A DNA stretch of 64,000 nt, taken from Ferruginibacter sp. (GTDB lineage: Bacteria > Bacteroidota > Bacteroidia > Chitinophagales > Chitinophagaceae). Position numbers and translations under genes: made by a program. This document shows positions 8,473 to 18,105 of this stretch, one piece after another. The stretch's first letter is position 1. Each line of letters begins with the position of its first letter. The notes under the pieces are model-generated. The model worked only from the letters and a program-made list of their open reading frames with translations, searched no databases and had not been told where the DNA came from. The DNA lies in contig JAHBTO010000003.1 in assembly GCA_019638525.1 (NCBI GenBank), positions 124,001 through 188,000 of the forward strand. Reading direction: 5' to 3'.

Positions 8473-9006
8473 ATGATAATTGACCTGTTTTTTTTTGTAA
8501 GTATGATACTGGCAATTATTAAGGGTTATCGCAAAGGCTTTATAATAGCCGTTTTTTCAATACTTGCATTTATTGTAGGGTTGGCTGCTGCTTTAAAATT
8601 ATCAACAGCGGTGGCAGGTTTTCTGCAACAAAGTATTAACGTATCGGCTAAATGGCTGCCATTTATTGCATTTGCACTTGTATTTTTTGTAGTGGTTATT
8701 TTGGTAAGGATTGGTGCCAGGTTTATCGAAAACACATTTAAAGCATTATTGCTTGGTTGGGTAAACCGCATATGCGGCATCATTTTATATGTAATTTTAT
8801 ATACAATCATTTTAAGCATATTGCTTTTTTATTGCGAAAGGTTGCAACTGTTACAACCAGCCACCATACAGTCTTCTGCCACGTATGAATATTTACAGCC
8901 ATGGGGGCCAAAACTGATGGACAATATGGGTAAAGTCATCCCCTGGTTTAAAGATATGTTTATACAACTAGACGAATTTTTTAAAGGGCTTTCAAACAAA
9001 ATTTAG
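8473..9006 (+). CDS. CvpA family membrane protein
   Basis: A 177-residue inner-membrane protein with four hydrophobic segments (about 1-17, 21-45, 60-85 and 100-123). It carries the family opening IIDLFFFVSMILAIIKGYRKGFIIAVFS and the VNRICGIILYV helix start. CvpA was first linked to colicin V production in E. coli, and its physiological role is otherwise poorly defined. It lies 42 bases after the yqeY-like gene, in line with an operon gldC-yqeY-cvpA. Confidence 0.9.
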   Translation: MIIDLFFFVSMILAIIKGYRKGFIIAVFSILAFIVGLAAALKLSTAVAGFLQQSINVSAKWLPFIAFALVFFVVVILVRIGARFIENTFKALLLGWVNRICGIILYVILYTIILSILLFYCERLQLLQPATIQSSATYEYLQPWGPKLMDNMGKVIPWFKDMFIQLDEFFKGLSNKI

Positions 9007-9113
9007 TATTAATTGCAACCATTATCTTATTTAGCCGTAATTTTAGCCTCAATCAGAGGTTTACTAATATAAAAACGGTAAGTGATTTTATAAAAATCAA
9101 TTTGTATTATTGG

Positions 9114-9890
9114 ATGGCTTACGAACTTAAACAAGACGGAAAATTTAAATTTATTGAAGAAGGTGATGGTGAACCCTTGGTATTATTGCATGGTTTATTT
9201 GGTGCACTTAGTAATTTCCAGGATCTCATTAGTCATTTTAGCAAAACCAACAAGGTTATTGTGCCCATGCTTCCATTGCTGGAACTTGACCTGTTACATA
9301 CATCGGTTGGGGGCTTGCAAAAATTTGTACATCGTTTTATTGAACATCGCAATTATAATAACATACACCTGCTTGGCAATTCCTTAGGTGGACATGTGGC
9401 ATTGGTACATGTTTTAAAACAACCCGAAAGAATTAAATCTATCATCTTAACCGGTAGTTCGGGTTTGTTTGAAAACGGAATGGGAGACACTTATCCCAAG
9501 CGGGGCGATAAGGAATACATCCGTAAAAAAACTGAGCTTACTTTTTACGATCCGGCCATGGCTACCGATGAACTGGTGAATGAAGTATTTGAAATCACTA
9601 ACAACCGTATGAAAGTGATTAAAATTATTGCATTAGCTAAAAGCGCTATCAGAAATAATTTAGGTGAAGAACTAAGCCAGATAAAACAACCTACCTGCCT
9701 TATTTGGGGAAATAATGATACCATTACTCCACCATTTGTAGCCAAAGAATTTAACAGGCTTATTCCTTCCAGCGAACTTCATTTTATTGATAAATGCGGC
9801 CATGCCCCTATGATGGAAGTACCGGGAGAGTTTAATATTTTACTGGACGGATTTTTAACAAAATTAAAAAAGACAGCTGCAACAGTTTAA
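9114..9890 (+). CDS. alpha/beta-fold hydrolase
   Basis: A 258-residue cytoplasmic alpha/beta hydrolase with a complete apparent triad. Ser90 lies in the nucleophile elbow GNSLGGH, Asp202 in WGNNDTITPP and His230 in CGHAPMMEVP. The oxyanion-hole segment LVLLHGLFG is at 22-30. ATG 9114 is used because the upstream TTG (9102) adds only YYW-type residues. The substrate cannot be told from sequence. The closest general layout is that of small esterases and C-C bond hydrolases. It stands 107 bases after the CvpA gene. Confidence 0.9.
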   Translation: MAYELKQDGKFKFIEEGDGEPLVLLHGLFGALSNFQDLISHFSKTNKVIVPMLPLLELDLLHTSVGGLQKFVHRFIEHRNYNNIHLLGNSLGGHVALVHVLKQPERIKSIILTGSSGLFENGMGDTYPKRGDKEYIRKKTELTFYDPAMATDELVNEVFEITNNRMKVIKIIALAKSAIRNNLGEELSQIKQPTCLIWGNNDTITPPFVAKEFNRLIPSSELHFIDKCGHAPMMEVPGEFNILLDGFLTKLKKTAATV

Positions 9891-9968
9891 TACTATAAAT
9901 TGTCTGTATATACTTTTTATACTTTCAACATCGTTATTATGATTGATTTGCTAACCTAAACCAGTTAT

Positions 9969-10631
9969 ATGTTAACAGTTGATTTAATTAATACCGGCAT
10001 ACCTCGTTTACAACTTAAAGATTCGGTGAGTAAGGCTTTGGGGCTAATAACCGATTTTAGGGTTACACACCTGCCTGTGGTGGATGATGATAAATTCCTG
10101 GGGCTTATTAGCGAAGATGATTTACTTGACCAGGAACAACCTAAGATGCCTATTGAGTTAATGCAGGAAACTTTTATAAAAGCTGCAGTACATGATAACG
10201 AACATTTTTTAAATGCAGTTACCTGCAGTAACCAGTTTGAAACAACTGTGGTTCCGGTAGTTAACGACGAAAATGAACTGATGGGAGTGATTACCACTGA
10301 TACACTTTTAAAAACACTTGGTAATTTTGCCGGCACCAACGAAATAGGAGGCATTATCGTTTTAGAAATGGAACGCAGCCAGTTTAGTATTTCAGAAATA
10401 AGCAGGATTGTAGAAAGTAACGATGCTACCATTCTTCATTTAAACACAACTGTACACCCCCAAACCGGTATGCTAACTGTTACTCTTCACATTAATAAGA
10501 AAGAAATAGCAGCCATAACTTCTACATTTGAAAGGTACGAATATGATGTTATCTATTTTTTCGGCAACGAAAAATTCGAGAACGAAATACATGTTAACTA
10601 CCGCCACCTAATGAATTACCTTGATATTTAA
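9969..10631 (+). CDS. CBS-domain protein with C-terminal ACT-like domain
   Basis: A 220-residue soluble protein. Two CBS motifs occupy about residues 1-115 (VTHLPVVDDDKFLGLISEDDLLD and TVVPVVNDENELMGVITTDTLL). The remainder (about 120-215) looks like an ACT-type ligand-binding fold. CBS pairs usually sense adenine nucleotides, so this is probably a small regulatory or sensor protein, and its target is unknown. Its TAA overlaps the ATG of the next gene by one base (TAATG), which suggests translational coupling to the outer-membrane barrel protein. Confidence 0.85.
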   Translation: MLTVDLINTGIPRLQLKDSVSKALGLITDFRVTHLPVVDDDKFLGLISEDDLLDQEQPKMPIELMQETFIKAAVHDNEHFLNAVTCSNQFETTVVPVVNDENELMGVITTDTLLKTLGNFAGTNEIGGIIVLEMERSQFSISEISRIVESNDATILHLNTTVHPQTGMLTVTLHINKKEIAAITSTFERYEYDVIYFFGNEKFENEIHVNYRHLMNYLDI

Positions 10632-12151
10632 TGCCGGCTTATCATTGGCCATATTGCATGCAATACCGGGCAGTTAACCCAGTAAGTAGTATTAAAAAAA
10701 TCTTCTGCCTAATTATTTTTCTTTTTGTAGTTGCGCAGGTACATTCTCAAAAAACAAAAACACCCGATTTTATTTTTACCGATACTGCATTACTTACACG
10801 TAATAACTACAAAGTTTGCATTAAAGAACTGGAAGTTACAGGTACAAAAAAAACCAAAGTATATATTGTTCATCGTGAAATTCATTTTAAAAAAGGCGAC
10901 TCTCTGCTGGTAAGCCATTTGCAAAAAGAGCTGGAACAAGCCCGTACACAGGTTTATAATACATCGCTGTTTAATGAAGTTAAGTTTGAACTGGTAGCCT
11001 TAGATTCTGTTAATATTAGTATTGCAGTAAGAGTATCAGAGCGATGGTATATTTATCCAATTCCGCAATTTAAATTAGTTGACCGCAATTTTAATGAATG
11101 GTGGAAAACTTACAATCACAGCCTTTCGAGGGTTGATTATGGGATTAAATTTGTTCATTATAACCTTAGTGGCAGGCGAGACCAGTTACGAATTTATCTT
11201 ATAAACGGTTATACAAGAAATATTTCATTTAGTTACAATGCGCCGTACAGCAACAGGGCGCTTACCGAAGGGTTTATTGTTGGCGGTGGTTATAACCAAC
11301 GCCGAGAACTTCCATACAAAACAAATTACAACGATTCTTTGTTGTTCTATCCTTCCAACCCGGTAATAAAAGAAAAAGCAGATTTTGTTTACAAAAGCTG
11401 GTATTTAAACGCAGGTTATTCAATAAGAAAAGGCTTGTTTAAAAAACAACTTTTTTCAATAAGTTACAGCCATCTCTCTATTGCCGATTCTGTTATTGAT
11501 AAGCAGTATAACCCTAATTATTTTAACGACTCTGTTACTTCAAAAGGTTTTTTTGATTTTGTATATACTTTACAATATTCTAAAGTAAATAACAATTCTT
11601 ATCCATTAACCGGTAAAACGGGGTTTTTGCAAATACAAAAACGAGGACTTGGGTTTACAGGCGGAATTAATATGTTATCTGTAGAAGCAGGATATAATAA
11701 ATACTATGCAATGGGTAAAAACTGGTATGGAAGTTTTCAGTTGTATGCAAAAATTAAATTACCATTTACGCAAGCATACATCAATCAGCGTGGGCTTGGC
11801 TATGGCGAAAACTACCTGCGTGGCCTGGAGTATTATGTTATTGATGGTGTAGCTACTGCATTAACAAAATATACATTGAAGAAAAAAATCGTTTCTTTTG
11901 AAGTGCCGTTCAGGCTTTTTCCAAAACTATTTACAAAAATACCATTTACATTTTTTGCAAAAACTTATGGCGACCTGGGATATGTTTATACAAAAGATAT
12001 TTATACAACCCGGCTTAATAACCGTTTGCTATGTTCCGGAGGGTTTGGGATAGATATACTTACCTTGTATGATATTAACCTGCGGTTTGAATATAGTTTT
12101 AACCAGTTAGGCGAAAACGGTTTATTTTTACATAACCAATCAGGTTTTTAA
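10631..12151 (+). CDS. BamA/TamA-like outer-membrane beta-barrel protein
   Basis: A 506-residue exported protein. The first 20 or so residues precede a hydrophobic signal (IIFLFVVAQVHS|Q), so the true start might be the Met at residue 10 (10658). The TAATG overlap with the CBS gene supports 10631. A POTRA-like segment lies near residues 55-140 (VTGTKKTKVYIVHREIHFKKGD, VRVSERWYIYPIPQ). The rest is a beta-rich barrel with the GYGENYLRGLEYYVIDG motif typical of Omp85-type barrels, ending close to the C-terminus. It has one POTRA at most, unlike five in BamA, so it is a shorter Omp85 relative of unknown client. Confidence 0.8.
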   Translation: MPAYHWPYCMQYRAVNPVSSIKKIFCLIIFLFVVAQVHSQKTKTPDFIFTDTALLTRNNYKVCIKELEVTGTKKTKVYIVHREIHFKKGDSLLVSHLQKELEQARTQVYNTSLFNEVKFELVALDSVNISIAVRVSERWYIYPIPQFKLVDRNFNEWWKTYNHSLSRVDYGIKFVHYNLSGRRDQLRIYLINGYTRNISFSYNAPYSNRALTEGFIVGGGYNQRRELPYKTNYNDSLLFYPSNPVIKEKADFVYKSWYLNAGYSIRKGLFKKQLFSISYSHLSIADSVIDKQYNPNYFNDSVTSKGFFDFVYTLQYSKVNNNSYPLTGKTGFLQIQKRGLGFTGGINMLSVEAGYNKYYAMGKNWYGSFQLYAKIKLPFTQAYINQRGLGYGENYLRGLEYYVIDGVATALTKYTLKKKIVSFEVPFRLFPKLFTKIPFTFFAKTYGDLGYVYTKDIYTTRLNNRLLCSGGFGIDILTLYDINLRFEYSFNQLGENGLFLHNQSGF

Positions 12152-12189
12152 TATTAAAATGGATAATCGGCCGGGCGGCTGATACAGGA

Positions 12190-13068
12190 ATGAAAATAGC
12201 AATATACAGCAGGGGCATAGAAAATAACCAGCACCAGGATGTACTTAGTTTACTAGATGAACTGGCTGTAAGCGGGGTAGAATTGGTTTTTTACCAGGAT
12301 TTTTTTAACCAGTTTTACTCAGCCATCAATTCAAAAGCAAAATACTCCACTTTCAATTCTTCTGATGACCTGGATGAGAATATTGATTTTATGATAAGCC
12401 TTGGCGGCGATGGAACACTGCTTGATACGGTAACTCTTGTAAAAGACAGCGGTATACCGGTTGCAGGTATTAATTACGGCCGTCTTGGGTTTTTAGCTAA
12501 TATTGGTAAAGAAGATTTTCATTCGGCAGTTGCAGCATTGCTTAACCGCACTTATGTGTTAGATAAAAGAACACTCATTCACCTGGATGCAGATATCCCA
12601 TTATTTGAAGGCGTATCTTATGCACTCAATGAATTTACATTACATAAAAAAGATTCGTCGCCCATGATTAAGATTCATACGTATCTAAATGGCGAATTTT
12701 TAAATACTTACTGGGCCGATGGGTTAATTGTGGCCACACCCACGGGCTCTACAGGATACTCTTTAAGTTGTAATGGCCCTGTTGTTTTTCCCGATAGCGG
12801 AAGTTTTGTTATAACACCTGTATCGCCGCATAACCTTAATATACGCCCTATAGTTGTGCCCGATAACACTATTATTTCGTTTGAAGTAGAAGGCCGTACC
12901 GATGGGTTTCTTTGCACCTTAGACAGCCGCCGTGAAATTGTACCAAAAGAAATTCAACTGGCCGTTAAAAAAGAAGCATTTTGCATTAACCTTATCAGGC
13001 TTAATGAAAATAATTTTTTGCAAACGCTTCGTAATAAATTAAGCTGGGGGCTCGATGTGAGAAATTAA
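12190..13068 (+). CDS. nadK: NAD kinase
   Basis: A 292-residue cytoplasmic kinase that phosphorylates NAD+ to NADP+. The diagnostic GGDGT is at 72-76 with the catalytic-type Asp74. The second conserved block, TPTGSTGYSLSCNGP, binds NAD. The NIRPIVVPDNTIISFEVEGR segment is also typical, and the length is normal. It begins 38 bases after the barrel gene and ends before a 255-base gap that carries the atpA promoter. Confidence 0.96.
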   Translation: MKIAIYSRGIENNQHQDVLSLLDELAVSGVELVFYQDFFNQFYSAINSKAKYSTFNSSDDLDENIDFMISLGGDGTLLDTVTLVKDSGIPVAGINYGRLGFLANIGKEDFHSAVAALLNRTYVLDKRTLIHLDADIPLFEGVSYALNEFTLHKKDSSPMIKIHTYLNGEFLNTYWADGLIVATPTGSTGYSLSCNGPVVFPDSGSFVITPVSPHNLNIRPIVVPDNTIISFEVEGRTDGFLCTLDSRREIVPKEIQLAVKKEAFCINLIRLNENNFLQTLRNKLSWGLDVRN

Positions 13069-13247
13069 TACATTCAATATTGTAATGTATTGCCAATGGC
13101 TTATTATATTAAATAATTTACAAAATATTACTGTACCCAATTAACCCGGTTTATAAATTGCATTTCCTGTATTTTGGTACTTCCTCCAAGGCTTAAAATA
13201 AAGGACAGAGAAACAGATATTTAATTTTATAAAATCCGGTTGATTTT

Positions 13248-13279
13248 TTTGCCATTCCGCACTTCAAACCCTACCTTTG
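13248..13279 (+). promoter_or_regulatory. Bacteroidota-type promoter for atpA
   Basis: TTTG at 13248-13251 and TACCTTTG at 13272-13279 match the -33 and -7 consensus exactly with a 20-base spacer. The predicted start of transcription leaves a leader of about 35-40 bases. The rest of the 255-base gap after nadK holds only a weak 8-bp inverted repeat (13067-13074/13084-13091). Confidence 0.8.
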
Positions 13280-13323
13280 CAGCCTCAAAAAAGGCCTTTA
13301 AATAAAAATATCAATTTATAATT

Positions 13324-14904
13324 ATGGTAGAAATTAAGCCAGATGAAATTTCAGCAATCCTTCGCCAGCAATTAAGCAATTTTAATGCAAGCGCCAGCCT
13401 GGAAGAAGTAGGTACTGTTTTACAGGTGGGCGACGGTATTGCCCGTGTTTATGGTCTTAACAATGTTCGCTCGGGCGAATTGGTGGAGTTTGAAAATGGT
13501 GTTAAAGCTATTGCTCTTAACCTGGAAGAGGATAATGTAGGTGTGGTTTTGATGGGCGACAGCAGCGAAATAAAAGAAGGTGATAAAGTAAAACGTACCG
13601 GGCAAATTGCATCAATAAAAGTAGGTGAAGGTATGAGCGGCCGTGTTATTAATGCTTTGGGCGAGCCTATTGATGGTAAAGGCCCCATTACCGGCGAGTT
13701 ATACGAAATGCCTTTAGAGCGTAAAGCGCCAGGTGTAATTTTTCGTGAGCCGGTAAAAGAACCATTACAAACAGGTATTAAAGCCATTGATGCTATGATT
13801 CCCATCGGTCGTGGTCAGCGTGAATTGATAATCGGCGATCGCCAAACAGGTAAAACAGCTATTGCTGTTGATACCATCATCAACCAAAAAGAATTTTTTA
13901 CAGCCGGCAAACCGGTTTATTGTATTTATGTGGCTATAGGCCAAAAAGCCTCTACCATTGCAGGTATCATGAAAACATTGGAAGAGTATGGAGCAATGGA
14001 ATATACCACTATAGTTGCAGCATCTGCATCAGACCCGGCACCATTACAGTTCTATGCACCATTTGCCGGAGCTGCAATTGGCGAATATTTCCGTGATACA
14101 GGTCGTCCTGCTTTAATTATTTATGATGATTTAAGTAAGCAGGCTGTTGCATATCGTGAGGTATCTCTTTTATTACGTCGTCCGCCGGGCCGTGAAGCTT
14201 ACCCGGGTGATGTGTTTTACCTGCATAGTCGTTTACTGGAAAGGGCTGCTAAAGTGGTTTCAAAGGATGAAATTGCAGCACAAATGAACGACCTGCCCGA
14301 ATCAATTAAACACCTGGTAAAAGGAGGTGGCTCATTAACTGCTTTACCAATTATTGAAACACAGGCTAGCGACGTATCAGCCTATATCCCCACTAACGTA
14401 ATTTCAATTACCGACGGGCAGATTTTCCTTGAAGGTAACCTGTTTAATGCCGGTATTCGTCCTGCTATTAACGTAGGTATATCGGTAAGCCGTGTGGGTG
14501 GTAACGCACAAATTAAATCAATGAAAAAAGTGGCCGGTACACTTAAATTAGACCAGGCGCTTTACCGTGAGCTGGAAGCTTTTAGTAAGTTTGGTGGCGA
14601 TTTAGATGCGGCTACAAAAAATGTTATTGATAAAGGTGCAAGAAATGTGGAAGTTCTTAAACAGCCTCAATATACACCATATACTGTTGAAAGACAGGTA
14701 GCAATCATTTACTTGGGTACACAAGGGTTATTAAAAGATGTGGCTGTTAAAAATGTAAAAGCATTTGAAGATCACTTCCTGATGGAAATGGAAAACAAGC
14801 ATCCAGATATATTAGCCGAGTTTAAGAAAGGTGTATTGAATGAGGAGAGTTTGAAGAAAATGACAGAACTGGCTGCTGGCTTAACTGCCCAGTATAAAGC
14901 TTAA
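13324..14904 (+). CDS. atpA: ATP synthase F1 subunit alpha
   Basis: The 526-residue alpha subunit of the F1 sector. It forms the nucleotide-binding hexamer with beta at the cytoplasmic face of the inner membrane. The Walker A motif GDRQTGKT is at 171-178. The [33 protein letters not shown] block and the SRVGGNAQ segment, which holds the arginine-finger-type Arg, are intact. It is slightly longer than the roughly 510-residue norm. It has its own strong promoter and a terminator directly downstream, with no atpH before it and no atpG after it, so the synthase genes are split. Confidence 0.98.
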   Translation: MVEIKPDEISAILRQQLSNFNASASLEEVGTVLQVGDGIARVYGLNNVRSGELVEFENGVKAIALNLEEDNVGVVLMGDSSEIKEGDKVKRTGQIASIKVGEGMSGRVINALGEPIDGKGPITGELYEMPLERKAPGVIFREPVKEPLQTGIKAIDAMIPIGRGQRELIIGDRQTGKTAIAVDTIINQKEFFTAGKPVYCIYVAIGQKASTIAGIMKTLEEYGAMEYTTIVAASASDPAPLQFYAPFAGAAIGEYFRDTGRPALIIYDDLSKQAVAYREVSLLLRRPPGREAYPGDVFYLHSRLLERAAKVVSKDEIAAQMNDLPESIKHLVKGGGSLTALPIIETQASDVSAYIPTNVISITDGQIFLEGNLFNAGIRPAINVGISVSRVGGNAQIKSMKKVAGTLKLDQALYRELEAFSKFGGDLDAATKNVIDKGARNVEVLKQPQYTPYTVERQVAIIYLGTQGLLKDVAVKNVKAFEDHFLMEMENKHPDILAEFKKGVLNEESLKKMTELAAGLTAQYKA

Positions 14905-14924
14905 TTATATAATATTTTTAGTTT

Positions 14925-14956
14925 AAAAAGGAGAGAAATTATTCTCTCCTTTTTTT
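14925..14956 (+). terminator. strong rho-independent terminator after atpA
   Basis: A perfect 13-bp stem (14925-14937 / 14942-14954, arm AAAAAGGAGAGAA) with a 4-base loop runs into a T tract, 20 bases after the atpA stop. It implies that atpA is the last gene of its transcript. Confidence 0.9.
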
Positions 14957-15117
14957 ATGCTGGCTACAAGTGCTGTTATTAATAAATACTTATATACTAT
15001 GATATTGAATAGCCTTTAGATAAAAATCAAAATATATCTTTAGTAAGATTGCCGAAATGGCATAAAAAATAATTGGCTTGTTGTTTGTAAAATCAAATAA
15101 AATAAAATCTTTAAAAA

Positions 15118-15813
15118 ATGACATTTGGAATCATTGTAGTATCCTTACTTTTTATGGGTCTTGGCATGTTGGTGCAGTTTAGGTTAAAAAGCAAATTTGC
15201 CGAATACAGTAAAGTGCCTGTTAGCAGTGGCCTTAGCGGAAGAGAGGTAGCCGAGAAAATGCTAAGGGATAATGGTATTTATGATGTAAAAGTTATTTCT
15301 GTTGATGGTTTCTTATCAGACCACTATAACCCGGTAAATAAAACTGTAAACCTTAGCCCCGATGTGTATTCAGGCGCCAATGTATCTGCTGCCGCTGTGG
15401 CAGCGCATGAATGTGGCCATGCTGTGCAGCATGCTACTGCTTATTCAATGTTAACGCTAAGGAGTAAACTAGTTCCGGTAGTTAACATAAGCAGCCAACT
15501 ATCGCAATGGATAATAATTATTGGTCTTGGTTTCCTGGGGTTTGGGGGTGGAAACCCTACAGTTTTATTGGTTGGTATTATTTTATTTGCAATAACAACA
15601 TTATTTACCATCATTACATTACCGGTAGAGTTTGATGCATCTGCCAGGGCTTTAAAATGGCTGGATAATACACATATGGCCACAGGTGCCGAGTACGATA
15701 AAGCTAAAGATGCTCTTAAATGGGCCGCATTAACTTATGTTGTAGCTGCACTTGCATCTATTGCTATGCTGGTGCAATATATACTTATTTACCAGGGCCG
15801 TAGCAGGGATTAA
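15118..15813 (+). CDS. YugP-type membrane zinc metallopeptidase
   Basis: A 231-residue membrane protein of the neutral zinc metallopeptidase family that includes B. subtilis YugP. The zinc motif HECGH is at 97-101 within VAAHECGHAVQHA. There is an N-terminal membrane anchor (1-22) and two central plus one C-terminal hydrophobic segments (about 130-150, 155-170 and 205-225). The conserved LPVEFDASARAL follows the third segment. The catalytic domain is expected at the membrane, and natural substrates are unknown. It stands alone between a terminator and the clpP promoter. Confidence 0.92.
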   Translation: MTFGIIVVSLLFMGLGMLVQFRLKSKFAEYSKVPVSSGLSGREVAEKMLRDNGIYDVKVISVDGFLSDHYNPVNKTVNLSPDVYSGANVSAAAVAAHECGHAVQHATAYSMLTLRSKLVPVVNISSQLSQWIIIIGLGFLGFGGGNPTVLLVGIILFAITTLFTIITLPVEFDASARALKWLDNTHMATGAEYDKAKDALKWAALTYVVAALASIAMLVQYILIYQGRSRD

Positions 15814-15850
15814 AATTTATGGTTACTTTTTTTAGGGTATTACAATCAAC

Positions 15851-15858
15851 TATATTTG
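15851..15858 (+). promoter_or_regulatory. -7 box for the clpP pair
   Basis: TATATTTG matches the -7 consensus exactly and ends 36 bases before the chosen clpP start. TTTT at 15827-15830 is a one-mismatch -33 box at a 20-base spacing. The box overlaps the possible upstream TTG start at 15856, which supports the downstream ATG at 15895. Confidence 0.6.
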
Positions 15859-15894
15859 CTTACAAAAGCTATCATTTTAAAAGCAATTTATTTT

Positions 15895-16587
15895 ATGAAC
15901 TTTGGAAAAGAATTTGAAAAATACGCCATAAAACATAAAGGCATTAGCAGTAACACTCTTGATGCTTATGTAAAACATAATGTAACCAACCTTACACCTA
16001 ACATTATTGAAGAACGCCCCATGAATATTGCCGTTATGGATGTTTACAGCAGGTTGATGATGGATAGAATTATTTTTTTAGGTTATCCCATTAATGACGA
16101 AGTGGCTAACATTGTAACAGCACAACTATTATTTTTAGAAAGTACCGACCGTATGCGTGATATACAAATGTATATCAACTGCCCCGGTGGCGGCGTATAC
16201 GCAGGCCTGGGTATGTACGATACTATGCAGTTCATCACACCCGATATTGCAACCATTTGCACCGGTATGGCTGCCAGCATGGGGCAAGTATTAATGTGTG
16301 CCGGTGCAAAAGGAAAACGTACGGCATTAAAGCACAGCCGCATTATGATGCACCAACCCAGCGCAGGTGCAGGCGGCCAGGCAAGCGATATAGAAATTAC
16401 TGTAAACGAAGTAAAAAAAGTAAAGCAAGAACTTTATAACATCATCTCCTTTCATACAGGCCAGCCGGTTGAAAAAGTTGCCCTGGATTGCGACAGGGAT
16501 AAATGGCTCACTTCGTTTGAAGCAAAAGAATATGGCCTTATTGATGAAGTATTAATAATGAACCAACGTAAACAAAAGAAAGACTAA
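15895..16587 (+). CDS. clpP: ATP-dependent Clp protease proteolytic subunit (first copy)
   Basis: A 230-residue serine peptidase subunit that forms the Clp proteolytic chamber in the cytoplasm. The triad is complete: Ser128 in TGMAASMGQ, His153 in MMHQPS and Asp202 in CDRDKW. The start at ATG 15895 (MNFGKEF) is chosen because a 13-residue upstream extension would begin inside the promoter. The N-terminal 35 residues are longer than in E. coli mature ClpP and may be a propeptide. A second clpP follows after 19 bases. The usual partners tig and clpX are not adjacent. Confidence 0.95.
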   Translation: MNFGKEFEKYAIKHKGISSNTLDAYVKHNVTNLTPNIIEERPMNIAVMDVYSRLMMDRIIFLGYPINDEVANIVTAQLLFLESTDRMRDIQMYINCPGGGVYAGLGMYDTMQFITPDIATICTGMAASMGQVLMCAGAKGKRTALKHSRIMMHQPSAGAGGQASDIEITVNEVKKVKQELYNIISFHTGQPVEKVALDCDRDKWLTSFEAKEYGLIDEVLIMNQRKQKKD

Positions 16588-16606
16588 AAACAAAAATAAA
16601 CCAGTC

Positions 16607-17230
16607 ATGAGTTTTTATAAGAACAATATTACCCGTTTTGATGATGATGATAAACCCGAAACATCGCCTGAAAACCCCATGGAAAAAATGATGAGTAGCT
16701 GGCAATTTGATAAAAAATTTATTGAACAACGAAAAGTTTTTTTATGGGGTGTGGTTGATGATAAAAGCGCTAAAGATATCACCAACAGGCTGATGTACCT
16801 TGAGGCCATTGAACCGGGAAAAGAAATAACATTTTATATTAATAGCCCCGGTGGTATTGTTACCAGTGGTATGGTTATTTACGATACCATGCAAATGATT
16901 AGCTCGCCGGTAAGTACTGTTTGTATGGGTATGGCAGCCAGTATGGGAAGTATTTTATTAAGTGGAGGTAAAAAAGGGAAACGGTTTATCTTTCCTAACG
17001 GCGAAGTGATGATTCACCAGCCCAGTGGTGGAGGGCAAGGCACTAGTGCCGATCTTGAAATTATGGCCGAGCAAATAAAGAAAACCAAGTTATTGGGCGC
17101 CGAAATACTGGCAAAAAACTGCGGGCAAACTGTAGAAAAAGTGATAAAGGATTTTGACCGTGATTACTGGATGAATGCCGAAGAATCGGTGAAATATGGT
17201 ATTGTGGATGCAGTGCTGGATAAGATTTAA
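16607..17230 (+). CDS. ATP-dependent Clp protease proteolytic subunit (second copy)
   Basis: A 207-residue ClpP paralogue, clearly diverged from its upstream neighbour. Ser112 in GMAASMGSI, His137 in VMIHQPS and Asp186 in FDRDYW are all present, so it should be active. The N-terminus is unusual, with an acidic run DDDDK at 12-16 and a Pro/Met-rich stretch before the [17 protein letters not shown] strand. The axial-pore region therefore differs from standard ClpP. The 19-base spacing and the shared promoter and terminator imply coexpression and perhaps a mixed ClpP1P2-type complex. Confidence 0.93.
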   Translation: MSFYKNNITRFDDDDKPETSPENPMEKMMSSWQFDKKFIEQRKVFLWGVVDDKSAKDITNRLMYLEAIEPGKEITFYINSPGGIVTSGMVIYDTMQMISSPVSTVCMGMAASMGSILLSGGKKGKRFIFPNGEVMIHQPSGGGQGTSADLEIMAEQIKKTKLLGAEILAKNCGQTVEKVIKDFDRDYWMNAEESVKYGIVDAVLDKI

Positions 17231-17276
17231 TAAAATAAATATAGCCTTAACTCGTTTGTATTCATAAAGATTTTAT

Positions 17277-17310
17277 TAGCCTGTATTTATTGTACAGGCT
17301 ATTTGTTTAT
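17277..17310 (+). terminator. terminator-like hairpin after the clpP pair
   Basis: A 9-bp perfect stem TAGCCTGTA (17277-17285) / TACAGGCTA (17293-17301) with a 7-base loop is followed by a T-rich stretch TTTGTTTATTT. It lies about 45 bases after the second clpP stop. Confidence 0.65.
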
Positions 17311-17388
17311 TTATTAATACAGCAGAACTGAATTTTTTCTTTGGCATAATCTTGGTTGTAAAAGATAGTCCCAAACAAAATTAATACT

Positions 17389-18009
17389 ATGCAAAAAACA
17401 TTTTTAATCATACTCATCCTGGTAAGCAGTAATGCAATTGCGCAGCGAAACAAACTTGGTGGCGATCATGAAAATTTATTTCGATTTGGTGTTAAAGGTG
17501 GTGTAAATATTAATAAAATTTCGGGTAAATCATATAAAGAAGGGTTTAATTTCAATTTCCAGGCAGGTGCATTTGTACAATTAAATTTCAGTAACAGGGT
17601 TGGTCTTCAGCCCGAAGTAAATTTTGTACAAACATCATCTGAATTCACTAACGACCCCAATGATATTTATTATGATTTATTTCAGGGGGGCAGCCAAAAA
17701 AAATCAAAATTAAACTACTTGGAAGTTCCTTTGCTGCTTAACATAAATGTGGGGCCCAGCAAAAGAATAAAATTACAGGTAGGGCCTGCATATGGAGGAT
17801 TGCTAAAACAAACTGTTGACAGCCTTAAAAATAATGGCAACATTTATAAAAATGGCGAGTGGGCGGCAATTGGTGGTGTATGGATTCAACTTCCGTTGGT
17901 AAACCTGGGAGCAAGATATAAACTTGGCCTTACCGATTTAAATGCCATTGATAACCGACAAAGCTGGAAAAGCCAAAGTATACAGGTTTTTATAGGACTT
18001 ACATTTTAA
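17389..18009 (+). CDS. PorT-like outer-membrane beta-barrel protein
   Basis: A 206-residue exported protein with signal peptide MQKTFLIILILVSSNAIA|Q. The mature part alternates strand-like segments and begins FRFGVKGGVNINKISG, a pattern typical of the small 8-strand barrel family (outer membrane beta-barrel domain, PorT-like). It ends with aromatic-terminated strand SIQVFIGLTF. Its role is unknown; such proteins are abundant in Bacteroidota. It is monocistronic by position. Confidence 0.82.
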   Translation: MQKTFLIILILVSSNAIAQRNKLGGDHENLFRFGVKGGVNINKISGKSYKEGFNFNFQAGAFVQLNFSNRVGLQPEVNFVQTSSEFTNDPNDIYYDLFQGGSQKKSKLNYLEVPLLLNINVGPSKRIKLQVGPAYGGLLKQTVDSLKNNGNIYKNGEWAAIGGVWIQLPLVNLGARYKLGLTDLNAIDNRQSWKSQSIQVFIGLTF

Positions 18010-18105
18010 TGGTTAACTAACTTACTGTTAACTTTTACAGGCTTTCACTCTCTTCTTTTGTATTTATAAAAACCTATTTGTATTTTACAAGTATAACTTG
18101 TAGCA

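Noticed and set aside
13067..13091. Terminator after nadK
   Set aside because: The 8-bp stem is all weak A-T pairs apart from one G-C and has no T tract, so I do not call it.
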